Assembly: GCF_018614095.1 (NCBI RefSeq)
Contig: NZ_JAGGOY010000040.1
Span: 62,001-126,000, forward strand
Direction: 5' to 3'
Length of the DNA: 64,000 nt
Source: Streptomyces sp. ISL-87
GTDB taxonomy: Bacteria; Actinomycetota; Actinomycetes; Streptomycetales; Streptomycetaceae
Under the pieces are notes generated by a model. It made no database searches, was not told the DNA's origin, and worked only from the letters and a program-made list of their open reading frames with translations. The position numbers were made by a program, and so were the translations under genes. Positions 1 to 8,268 of this stretch are shown here, piece by piece. Every line of letters begins with the position of its first letter. The stretch's first letter is position 1.

Positions 1-1014
1 CATCCAGATGTCCGCGAGGGATTCCTCCAGGTTGATCCGGGGCCGCCAGCCGAGCCGGTCGCGGGCGGTCCGTACATCGGCCTGCTGCCAGGCGCCGCAG
101 CCGTCCGGGTAGGGGTACGGGGGCGGCGCGGCGGCGGCGAGCTGCTCGGCCGTCGCCTCGGAGCGCGGGGATCCGATGGCGGCCAGACCGGCCGGCCGGC
201 TGACATGCCCCGGGTGGCCGTGCTGTCCGGGGTGGCCGTGCTGCTGCGGGCCGCCGTGCGGTACGTCGAGTTCGTGCAGGGAGCCGCCGTAGCCCGCGAC
301 CCGGGCCAGCACCGCCGCCGCGTCGCGCAGCCGGACCGCGCGGCCGGTGCCGATGTTGACGACACCCTGGGCGGCGGAGAGCGAGGCGGCGTGCACGGCC
401 CGCGCCACGTCCCGTACGTCCACGAAGTCGCGCTGCACGCCGAGCCCGCTGAGCTTGAGCTCGCCGTCCCCGGACTGCATGGCGCGCCGCATGGCCTCGG
501 CGAGCCGGCCGAGCGGGGATCCGGCCGGGGTGCCGGGGCCGACGGGCGAGAAGACCCGGAGGACGACGGCGTCCAGCCCCGACCCGAGTACCAGCTCGGT
601 GGCGGCGAGTTTGCTGACGCCGTACGGTCCGCCGGGTCTCGGCACGGCGTCCTCGGCCGTGGACGACCCGGGCTGGCTGGGCCCGTACTCGGCGGCGCAG
701 CCGAGCTGGACGAGCCTGGCCCCGCAGCCGCTGCGGCGCAGCGACTCGCAGATCGTCGCGACGGCCACGGTGTTGTGCCGGGTGAGTTCCCGGGCCCCGC
801 CGCGGGTGGCGCCCGCGCAGTTGATGACGACGCCCGGGTGGACGGCGTCGAGGAACCGGGTGAGCGCGCCGGGGCTGCCGGTGGCGAGGTCGAAGCGGAC
901 GTCCGCGTCGTCACCGCGGCCGAGCGCGGTGAGCTGGACGGCGGGGTCGGCGAGCAGCCGGTCCGCGACGTAGCGGCCGAGGTATCCGTTGGCTCCGATC
1001 AGCAGCACCCTCAT
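1..1014 (-). CDS. NAD-dependent epimerase/dehydratase (SDR), 3' end outside window
   Basis: Extended short-chain dehydrogenase/reductase, the family that remodels nucleotide sugars (epimerases, dehydratases, reductases) in the cytosol. The N-terminus shows the Rossmann motif GANGYLG at residues 7-13, and the YxxxK pair is Y131/K135 in PYGVSK. At least 338 residues are visible; the stop codon lies left of position 1. The Ser/Thr that usually precedes the YxxxK pair aligns by eye with C106 in GCAAEYG, which is unusual. A His-rich insertion (six His in about 18 residues, residues 250-270) sits near the C-terminus and comes from a short DNA repeat. The ATG start lies 166 nt after the membrane-protein gene, on the same strand as the glycosyltransferase, so a role in sugar donor supply is inferred. 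The substrate cannot be read from the sequence. Confidence 0.85.
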   Translation of the reverse strand, partial: MRVLLIGANGYLGRYVADRLLADPAVQLTALGRGDDADVRFDLATGSPGALTRFLDAVHPGVVINCAGATRGGARELTRHNTVAVATICESLRRSGCGARLVQLGCAAEYGPSQPGSSTAEDAVPRPGGPYGVSKLAATELVLGSGLDAVVLRVFSPVGPGTPAGSPLGRLAEAMRRAMQSGDGELKLSGLGVQRDFVDVRDVARAVHAASLSAAQGVVNIGTGRAVRLRDAAAVLARVAGYGGSLHELDVPHGGPQQHGHPGQHGHPGHVSRPAGLAAIGSPRSEATAEQLAAAAPPPYPYPDGCGAWQQADVRTARDRLGWRPRINLEESLADIWM

Positions 1015-1180
1015 CGCGCGGCCCCTTGGTTGGTTGGCTGGCCGGTCATCCTGTTTCTCCTTGGTCGAGGGGTGGGGGTAGGGGTACGGGGGCTTCGGCG
1101 TCGGCTCCGAAGGGCGGGCGGTGGTCGTCGGGCCTGGTCGTCGAGTGGTCGTCGGGCGGACAGGGACGACGCCGGGGCGG

Positions 1181-2098
1181 TCAGGCCCCGCGGCTGCTTT
1201 CTCCGGGGCGTGCGTGCGCGGACGCGCGGGACAGCGCGAACACGGCGTGTACGAGGAGCCCCGCGGCGGCGGCGGACACCGCGGCCGGGGCCAGGGCGAC
1301 CCCCAGGGCGAGGGCCAGGGCCGCCGCGGCGGGCCGGCGGTGGGCGCCGCGGGCTCCATGGGTGAGCAGCAGGCGGGTCAGGAACAGCAGCACCGCGAGC
1401 GGTACGGCCTGGGTGAGCGGTGCCCCGGTGAGCGCGGCCGCCCCCGCGGCGGACGCGCCGAACACCGTGACGGCCCCGACGAGGAGCGGCCGCGCCCCCG
1501 CGGCGAAGTCCTCCAGGGCCCGGCTCCCGGCGAGCCTGCGCCGGGCCCGGGCCGCGAAGGCGGCGGCGACGAGGTGGCCCGGGGCCACGGACAGGGCGAG
1601 GGCGACGGCCAGGGCGGTGCCGAACCGGTACGCGGCCCACCCGACGGCGGCTGCCGAGAGCAGGTGGGCGAGCCCGGGGAACCGTCCCCCGGTGCTCCGG
1701 CCGGGCCACACCAGGGCGGCGACCGTGGCGAGCACCGCCGCCGGCCCGGCCCACGGCACCCCGGCGGCGGCCGCGCCGAGGGCGAGGGCCCCGGGGAGCA
1801 GGGCGCACCCGAAGCGGCGCAGCGCCCGGGGGTCGGCCGGGCTCCCGGCGGGCGGGCCGGGCGGTGCCTCCCCGCGGGGGGTCCGGGCGTAGAGCTCCTC
1901 GGCGAGGGAGAACACGTCCCGGTGCCGGAACCGGCCGGCGGTGCGGTCGGTGATGCCGTGCGCCTCCAGCCCGGCGGCGATCTCCAGCGGATCCACGGCC
2001 CGCTCGCACAGCTCCCGGTGCCGGTGCAGCAGCGCCTTGACGGGGTCCCCGCCGGGCCGCCGGCGGGGGGTCACGGGGACGGCTTCGTCGACGCTCAT
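1181..2098 (-). CDS. Multi-pass integral membrane protein of a PelF-like glycosyltransferase cluster
   Basis: 305-residue protein of unknown function. Residues 1-95 are hydrophilic and helical-looking (LLHRHRELCERAVDPLEIAAG, then RFRHRDVFSLAEELYAR). From about residue 97 to the end there are some eight hydrophobic, Ala/Leu/Val-rich segments separated by Arg-rich loops. Its ATG overlaps the TGA of the upstream glycosyltransferase gene (ATGA at 2095-2098), so the two are probably translationally coupled. The position next to a DUF3492/PelF-type enzyme suggests a membrane partner for polysaccharide assembly or export. It is much shorter than PelG (about 450 residues), so that identity is only a hypothesis. 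Confidence 0.75.
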   Translation of the reverse strand: MSVDEAVPVTPRRRPGGDPVKALLHRHRELCERAVDPLEIAAGLEAHGITDRTAGRFRHRDVFSLAEELYARTPRGEAPPGPPAGSPADPRALRRFGCALLPGALALGAAAAGVPWAGPAAVLATVAALVWPGRSTGGRFPGLAHLLSAAAVGWAAYRFGTALAVALALSVAPGHLVAAAFAARARRRLAGSRALEDFAAGARPLLVGAVTVFGASAAGAAALTGAPLTQAVPLAVLLFLTRLLLTHGARGAHRRPAAAALALALGVALAPAAVSAAAAGLLVHAVFALSRASAHARPGESSRGA

Positions 2099-3861
2099 AC
2101 GGTGGCCTCCGAAGTCGGGGTGGGAACCGGGGTCGGGGTAGGAACCGAAGCCGGGGCCGGAGCGGGACCCGAGGCCAGGGCCGGGGCCGGACCCGAGGCC
2201 GGGACCAGACCCGAGGCCGGGACCAGACCCCGGACCAGACCCGAGGCCGGACCCGAGGCCGGGACCAGACCCGAGGCCGGACCCGGGCCCGGAACCGGAG
2301 CCCACGTCGGCGTGGTCCAGTGCCCCGGAACCCGGGCCTCCGGCGGTCGCGCGAAGGGGATCTCGCCGTCCGGCCTGGCGGAGCCGCGGGCCAGCAGCTG
2401 GAGGTAGATGTCCTGGAAGGCGGCCACGTTCTGCTCGACCGTGAACAGCTCCAGGGCCCGCGCCCGCGCCGCCGCGCCGAGGCGTTGGGCTCGCGCGGGG
2501 TCCCGTAGCAGCGACAGGCAGGCGTCCGCGAGGGCACGGGGATTGCGCGGCGGCACCACCAGCCCGGTCCCGCCGATCACCTCGCACACCGCCCCGACGT
2601 CCGTGGACACGGTGGCCCGGCCGCAGAACATGGCCTCGGCCAGGGTGATGGGGAAGCCCTCGATCACGGAGGACAGCACGACCACCCGCCCCGCGCCGTA
2701 CGCGTCGGCCGGCGAGGGCGCCTCGGGGCCGCCGATCTCCTCGAAGGTGACCGGGTTCTCCCCCACCGTGACCGCGTCCGCGGCCTCGTCCGGGAAGAGC
2801 TGCGCGGCCAGCGACCGGCAGTCGGCGAGGTACCCGGGTGCCACGGCGGTGGCGAAGATCCGCAGACGCGCCCCCGGTTCGGCCCTCCGGACCTCGGCGA
2901 AGGCGTGCAGCAGCGCGATCAGGTCCTTGGCCGGCTCCATCCGGCCGACCCACACCAGCGTGTCCGGGTCCCCGCAGTCCGCGGCCTCCCCGACGGTGGC
3001 GAATCGGTCCGCCTCCATCCCCGGATACACCGTCCGCAGCCGGTCCCGGGTGGCCCCGCAGCGCTCCTGCCAGCGGCGGGCGTGCGCGTTGCCGGGGGTC
3101 AGGAAGTCGGCCTCGGCGTAGATCTCCCCGGCGAGCCGGATGTGGAACGCCGCGAGCAGGGCCCGTGCGGCGGGCCGGGTGGTGTCCTCGGCGTGCTCCA
3201 GATAGTGGGCGCGGAGCTGGACCCCGTACTCCGTGACCAGCAGCGGAACCCCGAAGAAGCGTTTGGCCAGCAGTCCGGGCAGCGCCGCCACCCCGCCCGC
3301 GGCCGCGTGGCAGACGTCGACCTCGCCGAGCTCCCCGTACCAGTCGAGGGACAGCGGCCGCAGCGCACGCTCCAGCTCGTCCACGAAGTCCAGCAGGTCC
3401 GGCACCTGAGCGGCCTGTACGGCGCGACTCGCGCCCGGGGCCCGGCAGGCCGACTCCACGGCCCGCACCGCGGTCTCGGAACGCAGCGCCGCGTACAGCC
3501 CGCCCTGTTCCCCCGCGAGTTCGGCGAGCCCGTAGAGCCCGGCCGCGAAGTCCCCGGCCTCGCCCGCGCAGATCCCCCGGACCAGGTCCTTGAAGCACTC
3601 GGCGAACCGCCGGCGCTCACGCCGCGAGTAACTCCGCCCGTCATCGGCCGGGGCCCACAGGGGCGCGGTCCGCACCCGGGTCACATGGCCGGGCAGGTCC
3701 ACCCGGCCGCGCTCCTCCTGCTCGGCGCTGCGGCTCAGCGCGTAGAGCTCGAACTCGTGCTGCGGAAGCCCGCGCACCAGCCGGTCGCACCACAGCCTCG
3801 CTTCTCCCGCCGCATACGGATAACCACCTTCCGTGAGCAGTCCGATCCGCACGAGTGGCAC
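2095..3861 (-). CDS. GT4-family glycosyltransferase, DUF3492/PelF type
   Basis: 588-residue cytosolic retaining glycosyltransferase. The N-terminus (IGLLTEGGYPYAAGEARLWC) matches the DUF3492 domain found in PelF. The C-terminal half is a GT4 fold with a donor-site E-x7-E motif in EGFPITLAEAM (about residues 400-408), followed by TDVGAVCEVI and GLVVPPRNP. In PelF proteins this enzyme polymerises a UDP-sugar during Pel exopolysaccharide synthesis; that role here is inferred. The GTG start at 3861 has GGGAG seven bases upstream, and another GTG at 3852 is a fallback. About 60 C-terminal residues are a Pro/Ala/Gly/Ser repeat (GPASGLVPASG-type units) from tandem DNA repeats at about 2110-2310. The gene is translationally coupled to the next membrane-protein gene. 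Confidence 0.88.
   Translation of the reverse strand: MPLVRIGLLTEGGYPYAAGEARLWCDRLVRGLPQHEFELYALSRSAEQEERGRVDLPGHVTRVRTAPLWAPADDGRSYSRRERRRFAECFKDLVRGICAGEAGDFAAGLYGLAELAGEQGGLYAALRSETAVRAVESACRAPGASRAVQAAQVPDLLDFVDELERALRPLSLDWYGELGEVDVCHAAAGGVAALPGLLAKRFFGVPLLVTEYGVQLRAHYLEHAEDTTRPAARALLAAFHIRLAGEIYAEADFLTPGNAHARRWQERCGATRDRLRTVYPGMEADRFATVGEAADCGDPDTLVWVGRMEPAKDLIALLHAFAEVRRAEPGARLRIFATAVAPGYLADCRSLAAQLFPDEAADAVTVGENPVTFEEIGGPEAPSPADAYGAGRVVVLSSVIEGFPITLAEAMFCGRATVSTDVGAVCEVIGGTGLVVPPRNPRALADACLSLLRDPARAQRLGAAARARALELFTVEQNVAAFQDIYLQLLARGSARPDGEIPFARPPEARVPGHWTTPTWAPVPGPGPASGLVPASGPASGLVRGLVPASGLVPASGPAPALASGPAPAPASVPTPTPVPTPTSEATV
2110..2310. repeat. Tandem repeat encoding the glycosyltransferase C-terminal tail
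   Basis: Imperfect tandem units built on the words GACCCGAGGCCGG and GGGACCAGA, varying in length by multiples of three, encode alternating PASG, GLV and GPA blocks. Because the units keep frame, copy number could vary between strains without breaking the gene. The tail lies beyond the GT4 catalytic domain. Confidence 0.75.
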
Positions 3862-4023
3862 CCCCGATCTCCCGTTCAGGCGGTCGCCGTCGGTCTGGCG
3901 ACCCGCCGCGGGAGAACTCAAGCGGATATGCGGAAGGCGCGACGGACGGTTGTCCGTCGCGCCACCGGAAGGGGTGAAGAGGCGTAACTTTCCCGTACGG
4001 TTCGCGTTCGAGCACGCTAAGAA

Positions 4024-4038
4024 AGGGCCTACGGCCCT
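4024..4038. other. Small hairpin in a 264-nt intergenic gap
   Basis: AGGGCC-TAC-GGCCCT is a perfect 6-bp stem between the glycosyltransferase start (3861) and the stop of the ABC ATPase gene (4126). It lies about 88 nt beyond that stop on the minus strand and could help terminate the ATPase transcript, but it has no T-run. Nothing else was recognised in the gap. Confidence 0.3.
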
Positions 4039-4125
4039 CACGCCCCGGCTCAGGCGAGTGGAATCGGGTCCGGCGGAATGGGTCCGGCCGACGAAGGTCC
4101 GGTGGAATGGGATCCGGCGGCGGGC

Positions 4126-5058
4126 CTACGCGAATGCCTCCTGGCGCGTGGAGCGGCGGGTGGCGGCCAGGGCCGGGTCCAGGGACGGGACGGCGGCCAG
4201 GAGCTGGCGGGTGTACGGGTGCGCCGGGCGGTCGTAGACCTCGTCCACCGGGCCCTCCTCGACGATCCGGCCGCCCCGCATCACCGCGACCCGGTCGCTG
4301 ACCTGCCGGACCACCGCCAGGTCGTGCGCGATGAAGACGAGCGCGATGCCGAGCTCCCGCTGGAGTTCCGCCAGCAGGGCGGTGACCTGTGCCTGCGTGG
4401 TGACGTCGAGGGCGGAGACGGGCTCGTCGCAGACGATCAGCCGGGGCCGGGGCGCCAGGGCGCGGGCGATGCCGACGCGCTGGCGCTGGCCTCCGCTGAA
4501 CTCGTGCGGGTAGCGGTCGTAGTGCCCGGCCTCCAGGCCGACCCGGACCAGGAGTTCCCCGACCCGGGCCCGGATCGCGGTCCCGTCCCGCTCGCCCGCC
4601 GCGCGCAGCGGGTCGGCGATGGACTCGCCGACCGAGCGGCGCGGGTTGAGCGAGGACACCGGGTCCTGGAACACCATCTGAACCCCGGCCGGAATGCCGA
4701 CGGCCGCGGCGCCCGCGTGCCGGACCTGCCCGGAGCTCGGCTCCAGCAGGCCGACGAGCATCCGGCCGAGGGTGCTCTTCCCGCTGCCGGACTCGCCGAC
4801 GATGCCGAGGGTCTCCCCCGCGCGCAGGGTCAGGGAGACCCCGTCGACGGCCGTTACCGCCCGCTTGCCCCGGCCGAACTCCCGGCGCAGTGAGGTGGCT
4901 TCGACGACGGGTGGCGTGGCCGCGGCCTTGGCCGTGGGGCCGTTCGCGCCGACCCCCGCACCCGTGGGGCCGTTCGCGCCGACCCCCGCACCCGTGGGCC
5001 CCTTCGCGCCCACCCCCGCACCCGGCCCGGTCCCGCCGACCGCAGGGGCTGCACCCAC
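4126..5058 (-). CDS. Orphan oligopeptide-type ABC transporter ATP-binding protein (OppF/DppF-like)
   Basis: 310-residue ATPase of the peptide-importer class. The motifs are intact: Walker A GESGSGKST (about residues 88-96), Q-loop MVFQDP, signature EFSGGQRQR, Walker B LIVCDEP and H-loop IAHDL. No permease or substrate-binding gene is adjacent, which is unusual because OppF subunits normally pair with OppD and two permeases. Residues 1-43 are not part of the family fold; they are repeats ending in GAGVGA that reflect nested DNA repeats. The frame stays open upstream, but the only usable start I found is the GTG at 5058, with no convincing ribosome site. The gene may be the remnant of a larger operon or a subunit serving permeases elsewhere. 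Confidence 0.75.
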   Translation of the reverse strand: MGAAPAVGGTGPGAGVGAKGPTGAGVGANGPTGAGVGANGPTAKAAATPPVVEATSLRREFGRGKRAVTAVDGVSLTLRAGETLGIVGESGSGKSTLGRMLVGLLEPSSGQVRHAGAAAVGIPAGVQMVFQDPVSSLNPRRSVGESIADPLRAAGERDGTAIRARVGELLVRVGLEAGHYDRYPHEFSGGQRQRVGIARALAPRPRLIVCDEPVSALDVTTQAQVTALLAELQRELGIALVFIAHDLAVVRQVSDRVAVMRGGRIVEEGPVDEVYDRPAHPYTRQLLAAVPSLDPALAATRRSTRQEAFA

Positions 5059-5110
5059 CCCCGCACCGGACCCGGTCCCCCCGACCGCGGGGGCCGTACC
5101 CGCCCCGGGC
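4931..5110. repeat. Nested tandem repeats at the 5' end of the orphan ATPase gene
   Basis: Three 30-bp units start near 4931, 4961 and 4991 (each GTGGGsCCsTTCGCGCC-like), giving the decapeptide (K/N)GPTGAGVGA. To the right, two units of about 45 bp give APAVGGTGxGAGVGA, extending upstream of the assigned GTG. Two periodicities side by side, both multiples of three, suggest successive slippage or unequal recombination. Confidence 0.75.
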
Positions 5111-5319
5111 CGCGTACACGCGGGACTGACGGACCATGGGAAGGAGACCTCTCGGCGTGGAAGAAGAACAGCGGAAAGGCCACGCGAGGGGCAGCGGTCG
5201 GCAGGCAGCGATCTGCGGTCAGCGTCGGGTGCTGACGGATTGGACGCTGACGGGATGGATTACCGATCAGCGGACAGGTTGTCAACGCGAGTCCGCGTCA
5301 TTCTTCACCCGCCGGCCCG

Positions 5320-6768
5320 TCAACTCCCCGGGAACACCCAGGGATTGGGCTTGCACTGAATTCCGCCGATGTCCAGGGATTTCGTCTGCTGCTGCATGAT
5401 CGGCGCGAGCGCGCCCGGCGTCTGGCAGTTCACGTGCCCGTGCCCGAGCCGGTGTCCGACTTCGTGGTTGATGAGCATCTGCCGGTAGGCGAACATCTGG
5501 TCCGCCCCGTACGTCGGCGAGCCCTGCGCCCAGCGGAACGCGTTGATCATCACGCGGTCGGTGGACGCGGAATCGCAGGAGACGTTGTCGATGGTGGTGT
5601 CCAGGCCGGACTTGGCGCACCAGACGCCGGTGGTCCCGGGGCTGGCGAGCGTGATCACGAAGTCGGCCTCGCCGCCCGGCACCCGCTCGAAGGTCTTCGT
5701 GCCCCCGTGACCCCAGCTGCGGTCGTCGTTGAGGGTGCGGTGGATGGCCTCGGCGAACAGCTGCGGGTCCAGGCCGAGGCCCTGTTCGACATCGACCCGG
5801 TAGCGGATCTTCTTGCCCTTGCCGGGCGCCGGCGCCACTCCTGGCACGGTGTCGAAGGTCCCCGGCCCCTTCAGCTTCTCGTCGATCGGGAGCTGATGGG
5901 CCATCTTCTGGTCGTACGTGAGTTCCGGCGCGGCGGACGGGGAGGGCGCCGCCACGTCGGGCACCCCGGAGCGGCCGTCGGAGCGGGAGGCCGCGGACTG
6001 GCCGGGCAGGGCGCGGTTCGGGCTGTCGTCGTCGGCGCGCAGGGTGGTCTTGCGGGTTTCGCCCTGCGAGGTCATCTGCCCCGCGATGACGACGGCGAGC
6101 ACGGTGGTGACGGCCGCGGCGGCCATACCCGCGTAGGCGCGGCCCTTGCGGCTGCGCGGAGCGCCGGGATCCTGCTGCTGCTGCTGCTCTTCCTCGACGG
6201 GGGCGGCGGGGGCGACGGGGGCGACGGGGGCGACGGGCTTGCGGGGGCCCGGCACCCGGCGGTGCGAGCCGGTGGAGGTGAACGGGTCGGTCCCGGGCCC
6301 GGGCTCGGGCAGGCGCGGCGCCGGGATGGTGACCTGCGGGAAGCCGGCCGCGGGGGTGGCGAAGGCCGGGGCGGCTCCCCATGCACCGCCCCGCTCGCGC
6401 AGCTCGGGGTGCCCTGCGGCCCGCGTGTCCGGCTGGGGCGGGGCGGCCTGGGGCACGTATCCCTGGTGCGTGACGGTGGGATCGACGCCTGAGGCGCAGC
6501 GGTCGTAGGCCTGGTGGTCCTCGTAAGCCTCGTGCGTCTCGTAGTAGCCCCCGTGGGCCGGGTGGCCCGCGTTCGTCCCGTAGGCCTGGTAGGGCTGGTA
6601 CTGCTGGGAGGACTGCTGGGCCCCGTACGCGTCGTAGGGCTGGTACGCCTCGTACGCCTCATACGTGCCGGGCGCCTCATACGTGTCATGTGCCTCGTAC
6701 GGGCCGGACTCCACCGGCGCCGGACGGGCAGGACCAGGGGCGGGCTCCTTGCGACTATGTCGTCCCAC
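5320..6768 (-). CDS. DUF3152 membrane-anchored metalloprotease-like protein
   Basis: 482 residues. The first 210 are low-complexity, rich in Tyr, Ala, Glu, Pro and Gln, including repeated YEA/YQ units and a poly-Gln run. One membrane segment follows (about residues 213-232, AGMAAAAVTTVLAVVIAG), then an extracellular DUF3152 domain. Near residue 434 the domain carries HEVGHRLGHGH, the zinc-binding HExxHxxxxxH pattern of metzincins, with a downstream Met (LAPIMQQQ) that could be the Met-turn. Two Cys pairs suggest extracellular disulfides. Peptidase activity is inferred from the motif. The GTG start lies 5 nt after the stop of the alpha/beta hydrolase gene, so the pair is an operon. Confidence 0.85.
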   Translation of the reverse strand: MGRHSRKEPAPGPARPAPVESGPYEAHDTYEAPGTYEAYEAYQPYDAYGAQQSSQQYQPYQAYGTNAGHPAHGGYYETHEAYEDHQAYDRCASGVDPTVTHQGYVPQAAPPQPDTRAAGHPELRERGGAWGAAPAFATPAAGFPQVTIPAPRLPEPGPGTDPFTSTGSHRRVPGPRKPVAPVAPVAPAAPVEEEQQQQQDPGAPRSRKGRAYAGMAAAAVTTVLAVVIAGQMTSQGETRKTTLRADDDSPNRALPGQSAASRSDGRSGVPDVAAPSPSAAPELTYDQKMAHQLPIDEKLKGPGTFDTVPGVAPAPGKGKKIRYRVDVEQGLGLDPQLFAEAIHRTLNDDRSWGHGGTKTFERVPGGEADFVITLASPGTTGVWCAKSGLDTTIDNVSCDSASTDRVMINAFRWAQGSPTYGADQMFAYRQMLINHEVGHRLGHGHVNCQTPGALAPIMQQQTKSLDIGGIQCKPNPWVFPGS

Positions 6769-6773
6769 GGTCC

Positions 6774-7781
6774 TCAGCCTCTGCCGTCTTCGTCTTCGGT
6801 GTCCCGGTCACCGACGCCCGTGTGGGCGCCGGTCTCGTGCAGCAACTCCCGGAAGGCGGCCGCGACCACCTCGGGGTACTCCATCATCGCCACGTGCCCG
6901 GCCTCGGGAAGGCTCAGCAGCCGCGAGCCCCGGAAGGCCGCCGCGGCCTTGCGCGCCATACGGTACGAGACCAGTTGGTCCCGGCCACCGTAGACCAGCA
7001 GGGTCGGTGCGAGCACCCTCTGTGCCTGCCGCCACAGGCCGTGCTGCCCGCCCAGGGTGTACGCGTCGACGATCCCGCGCGAGGAGCGGGTCATCGCCTC
7101 CCAGAAGTACGGCAGGCCCATCCGCCGTTCCATCTCGTCGACGGCGTTGCGGAAGCCCTCCGGGCTCACCCGCGAAGGGTCTCCGTAACAGAGGCCCATC
7201 ACCCCGCGCGTGCGCTGCTCGGCGGTGAGGTCGCGGGTCAGCCGGCCGAACAGCCCGGCCATGCCCGGCACCGCCAGCAGCGCCGTCGGGACGGCCGACT
7301 TCTGCACGCGCAGCTCCGGCAGCGCGGGCGAGACCAGCGTCAGCGTGCGCACCAGGTCGGGCCGGACGGCCGCGACCCGGGTGGAGACCGCCCCGCCCAA
7401 GGAGTTGCCGACCAGGTGCACCGGCCCGCGCCCGGCGGCGTCGAGGTGCCGGATGACGACCCGGGCGAGTCCGGTGACGGAGTAGTCCCGGTCGCCGGGT
7501 GGCGGGGACCAGCCGAAGCCGGGCATGTCCAGGGCCTCGCCGTCGACGCTGTCGGCCAGCTGGGCCATGAGGTCGGACCAGTTCTGCGAGGAACCGCCCA
7601 GCCCGTGGACGAACAAAGCGGGCGGCAAACCGTCCCTCGCCGGGGGGCGCACCCGGAGATTCAGTTCCAGCCCGGGCAGCGCGACGGTGCGCAGCTGCTC
7701 CCCTTCGGCCACCCGGACGGCTTCCACCTGGGAAGACAGCTCGGCGGTGGACCGTACACCCGGCAGCTCGGTCGAAGACAT
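6774..7781 (-). CDS. Alpha/beta-fold hydrolase
   Basis: 335-residue serine hydrolase of the alpha/beta superfamily. It has the oxyanion strand FVHGLGGSSQNW, the nucleophile elbow GNSLGG (about residues 124-129), the acid in YGGRDQLV and the catalytic His in EAGHVAMMEYP. The long N-terminal lead (about 50 residues) precedes the core fold. There is no signal peptide, so it is probably cytosolic. It is the first gene of a two-gene leftward operon with the DUF3152 protein. The substrate is unknown; esterase, lactonase and C-C hydrolase are all possible. Confidence 0.85.
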   Translation of the reverse strand: MSSTELPGVRSTAELSSQVEAVRVAEGEQLRTVALPGLELNLRVRPPARDGLPPALFVHGLGGSSQNWSDLMAQLADSVDGEALDMPGFGWSPPPGDRDYSVTGLARVVIRHLDAAGRGPVHLVGNSLGGAVSTRVAAVRPDLVRTLTLVSPALPELRVQKSAVPTALLAVPGMAGLFGRLTRDLTAEQRTRGVMGLCYGDPSRVSPEGFRNAVDEMERRMGLPYFWEAMTRSSRGIVDAYTLGGQHGLWRQAQRVLAPTLLVYGGRDQLVSYRMARKAAAAFRGSRLLSLPEAGHVAMMEYPEVVAAAFRELLHETGAHTGVGDRDTEDEDGRG

Positions 7782-7926
7782 GGGGCCAATGTTACGAGAC
7801 GATCACGCCGGGCCCCTTGTGTTCGCGGTCACAGGCCTGCCTGGCGTCGATACCGCGATCCTCCTAGGCTCGTAGTGAGTACGGCTGTGCTCGCGAGAAG
7901 GCGGCGTAGAAGGCGAGGGGAGCGGC

Positions 7927-8142
7927 ATGACTGTCGACCCTGCGGAACCGGACACCTTCCAGGGGCAGCTCCCGGAGCCGCTCGACGAGGAGACGCCCGA
8001 GGCGGATGCCGCGGAGCAGCACAAGGAGCTTCAGCCGCGCGAGGACGACCCGCTCACCGCGCTGGAAGAGAGCGAGGCCGCCGATGGGGACGCCTTCGAG
8101 CAGGCTCGTGTGGTGCCTCTGGACGAGGACGACTACCGCTGA
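7927..8142 (+). CDS. Small acidic conserved hypothetical protein
   Basis: 71 residues, strongly acidic (many Glu/Asp, ending PLDEDDYR), with no membrane segment or recognised domain. An ATG start with GAGGGGAG upstream supports translation. It is transcribed divergently from the hydrolase gene and lies upstream of the tetR gene on the same strand. The bulk composition suggests a disordered protein. No function can be assigned. Confidence 0.65.
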   Translation: MTVDPAEPDTFQGQLPEPLDEETPEADAAEQHKELQPREDDPLTALEESEAADGDAFEQARVVPLDEDDYR

Positions 8143-8268
8143 CCAGCGCGTCCGGCGGGTCCGTACCGCGAGAAAACTCGGCTTGAACCCTCCAGATTCG
8201 GTTACCGAAAAGTACGATGGCGGCGCGGCGCAGAGCGCACTGTGTTCTTAGAGAAAGTGGGAGGCGGC

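Noticed and set aside
1181..3598. Long minus-strand frame spanning both the glycosyltransferase and membrane-protein regions
   Set aside because: Only the part from 2098 down encodes the membrane protein; the earlier part is a shadow of the glycosyltransferase in another frame.
6140..6250. Poly-Gln and GGGGGCGAC runs in the DUF3152 gene as a CRISPR-like or satellite array
   Set aside because: They are in-frame low-complexity coding sequence (poly-Gln and Ala-Pro-Val repeats), without spacers.
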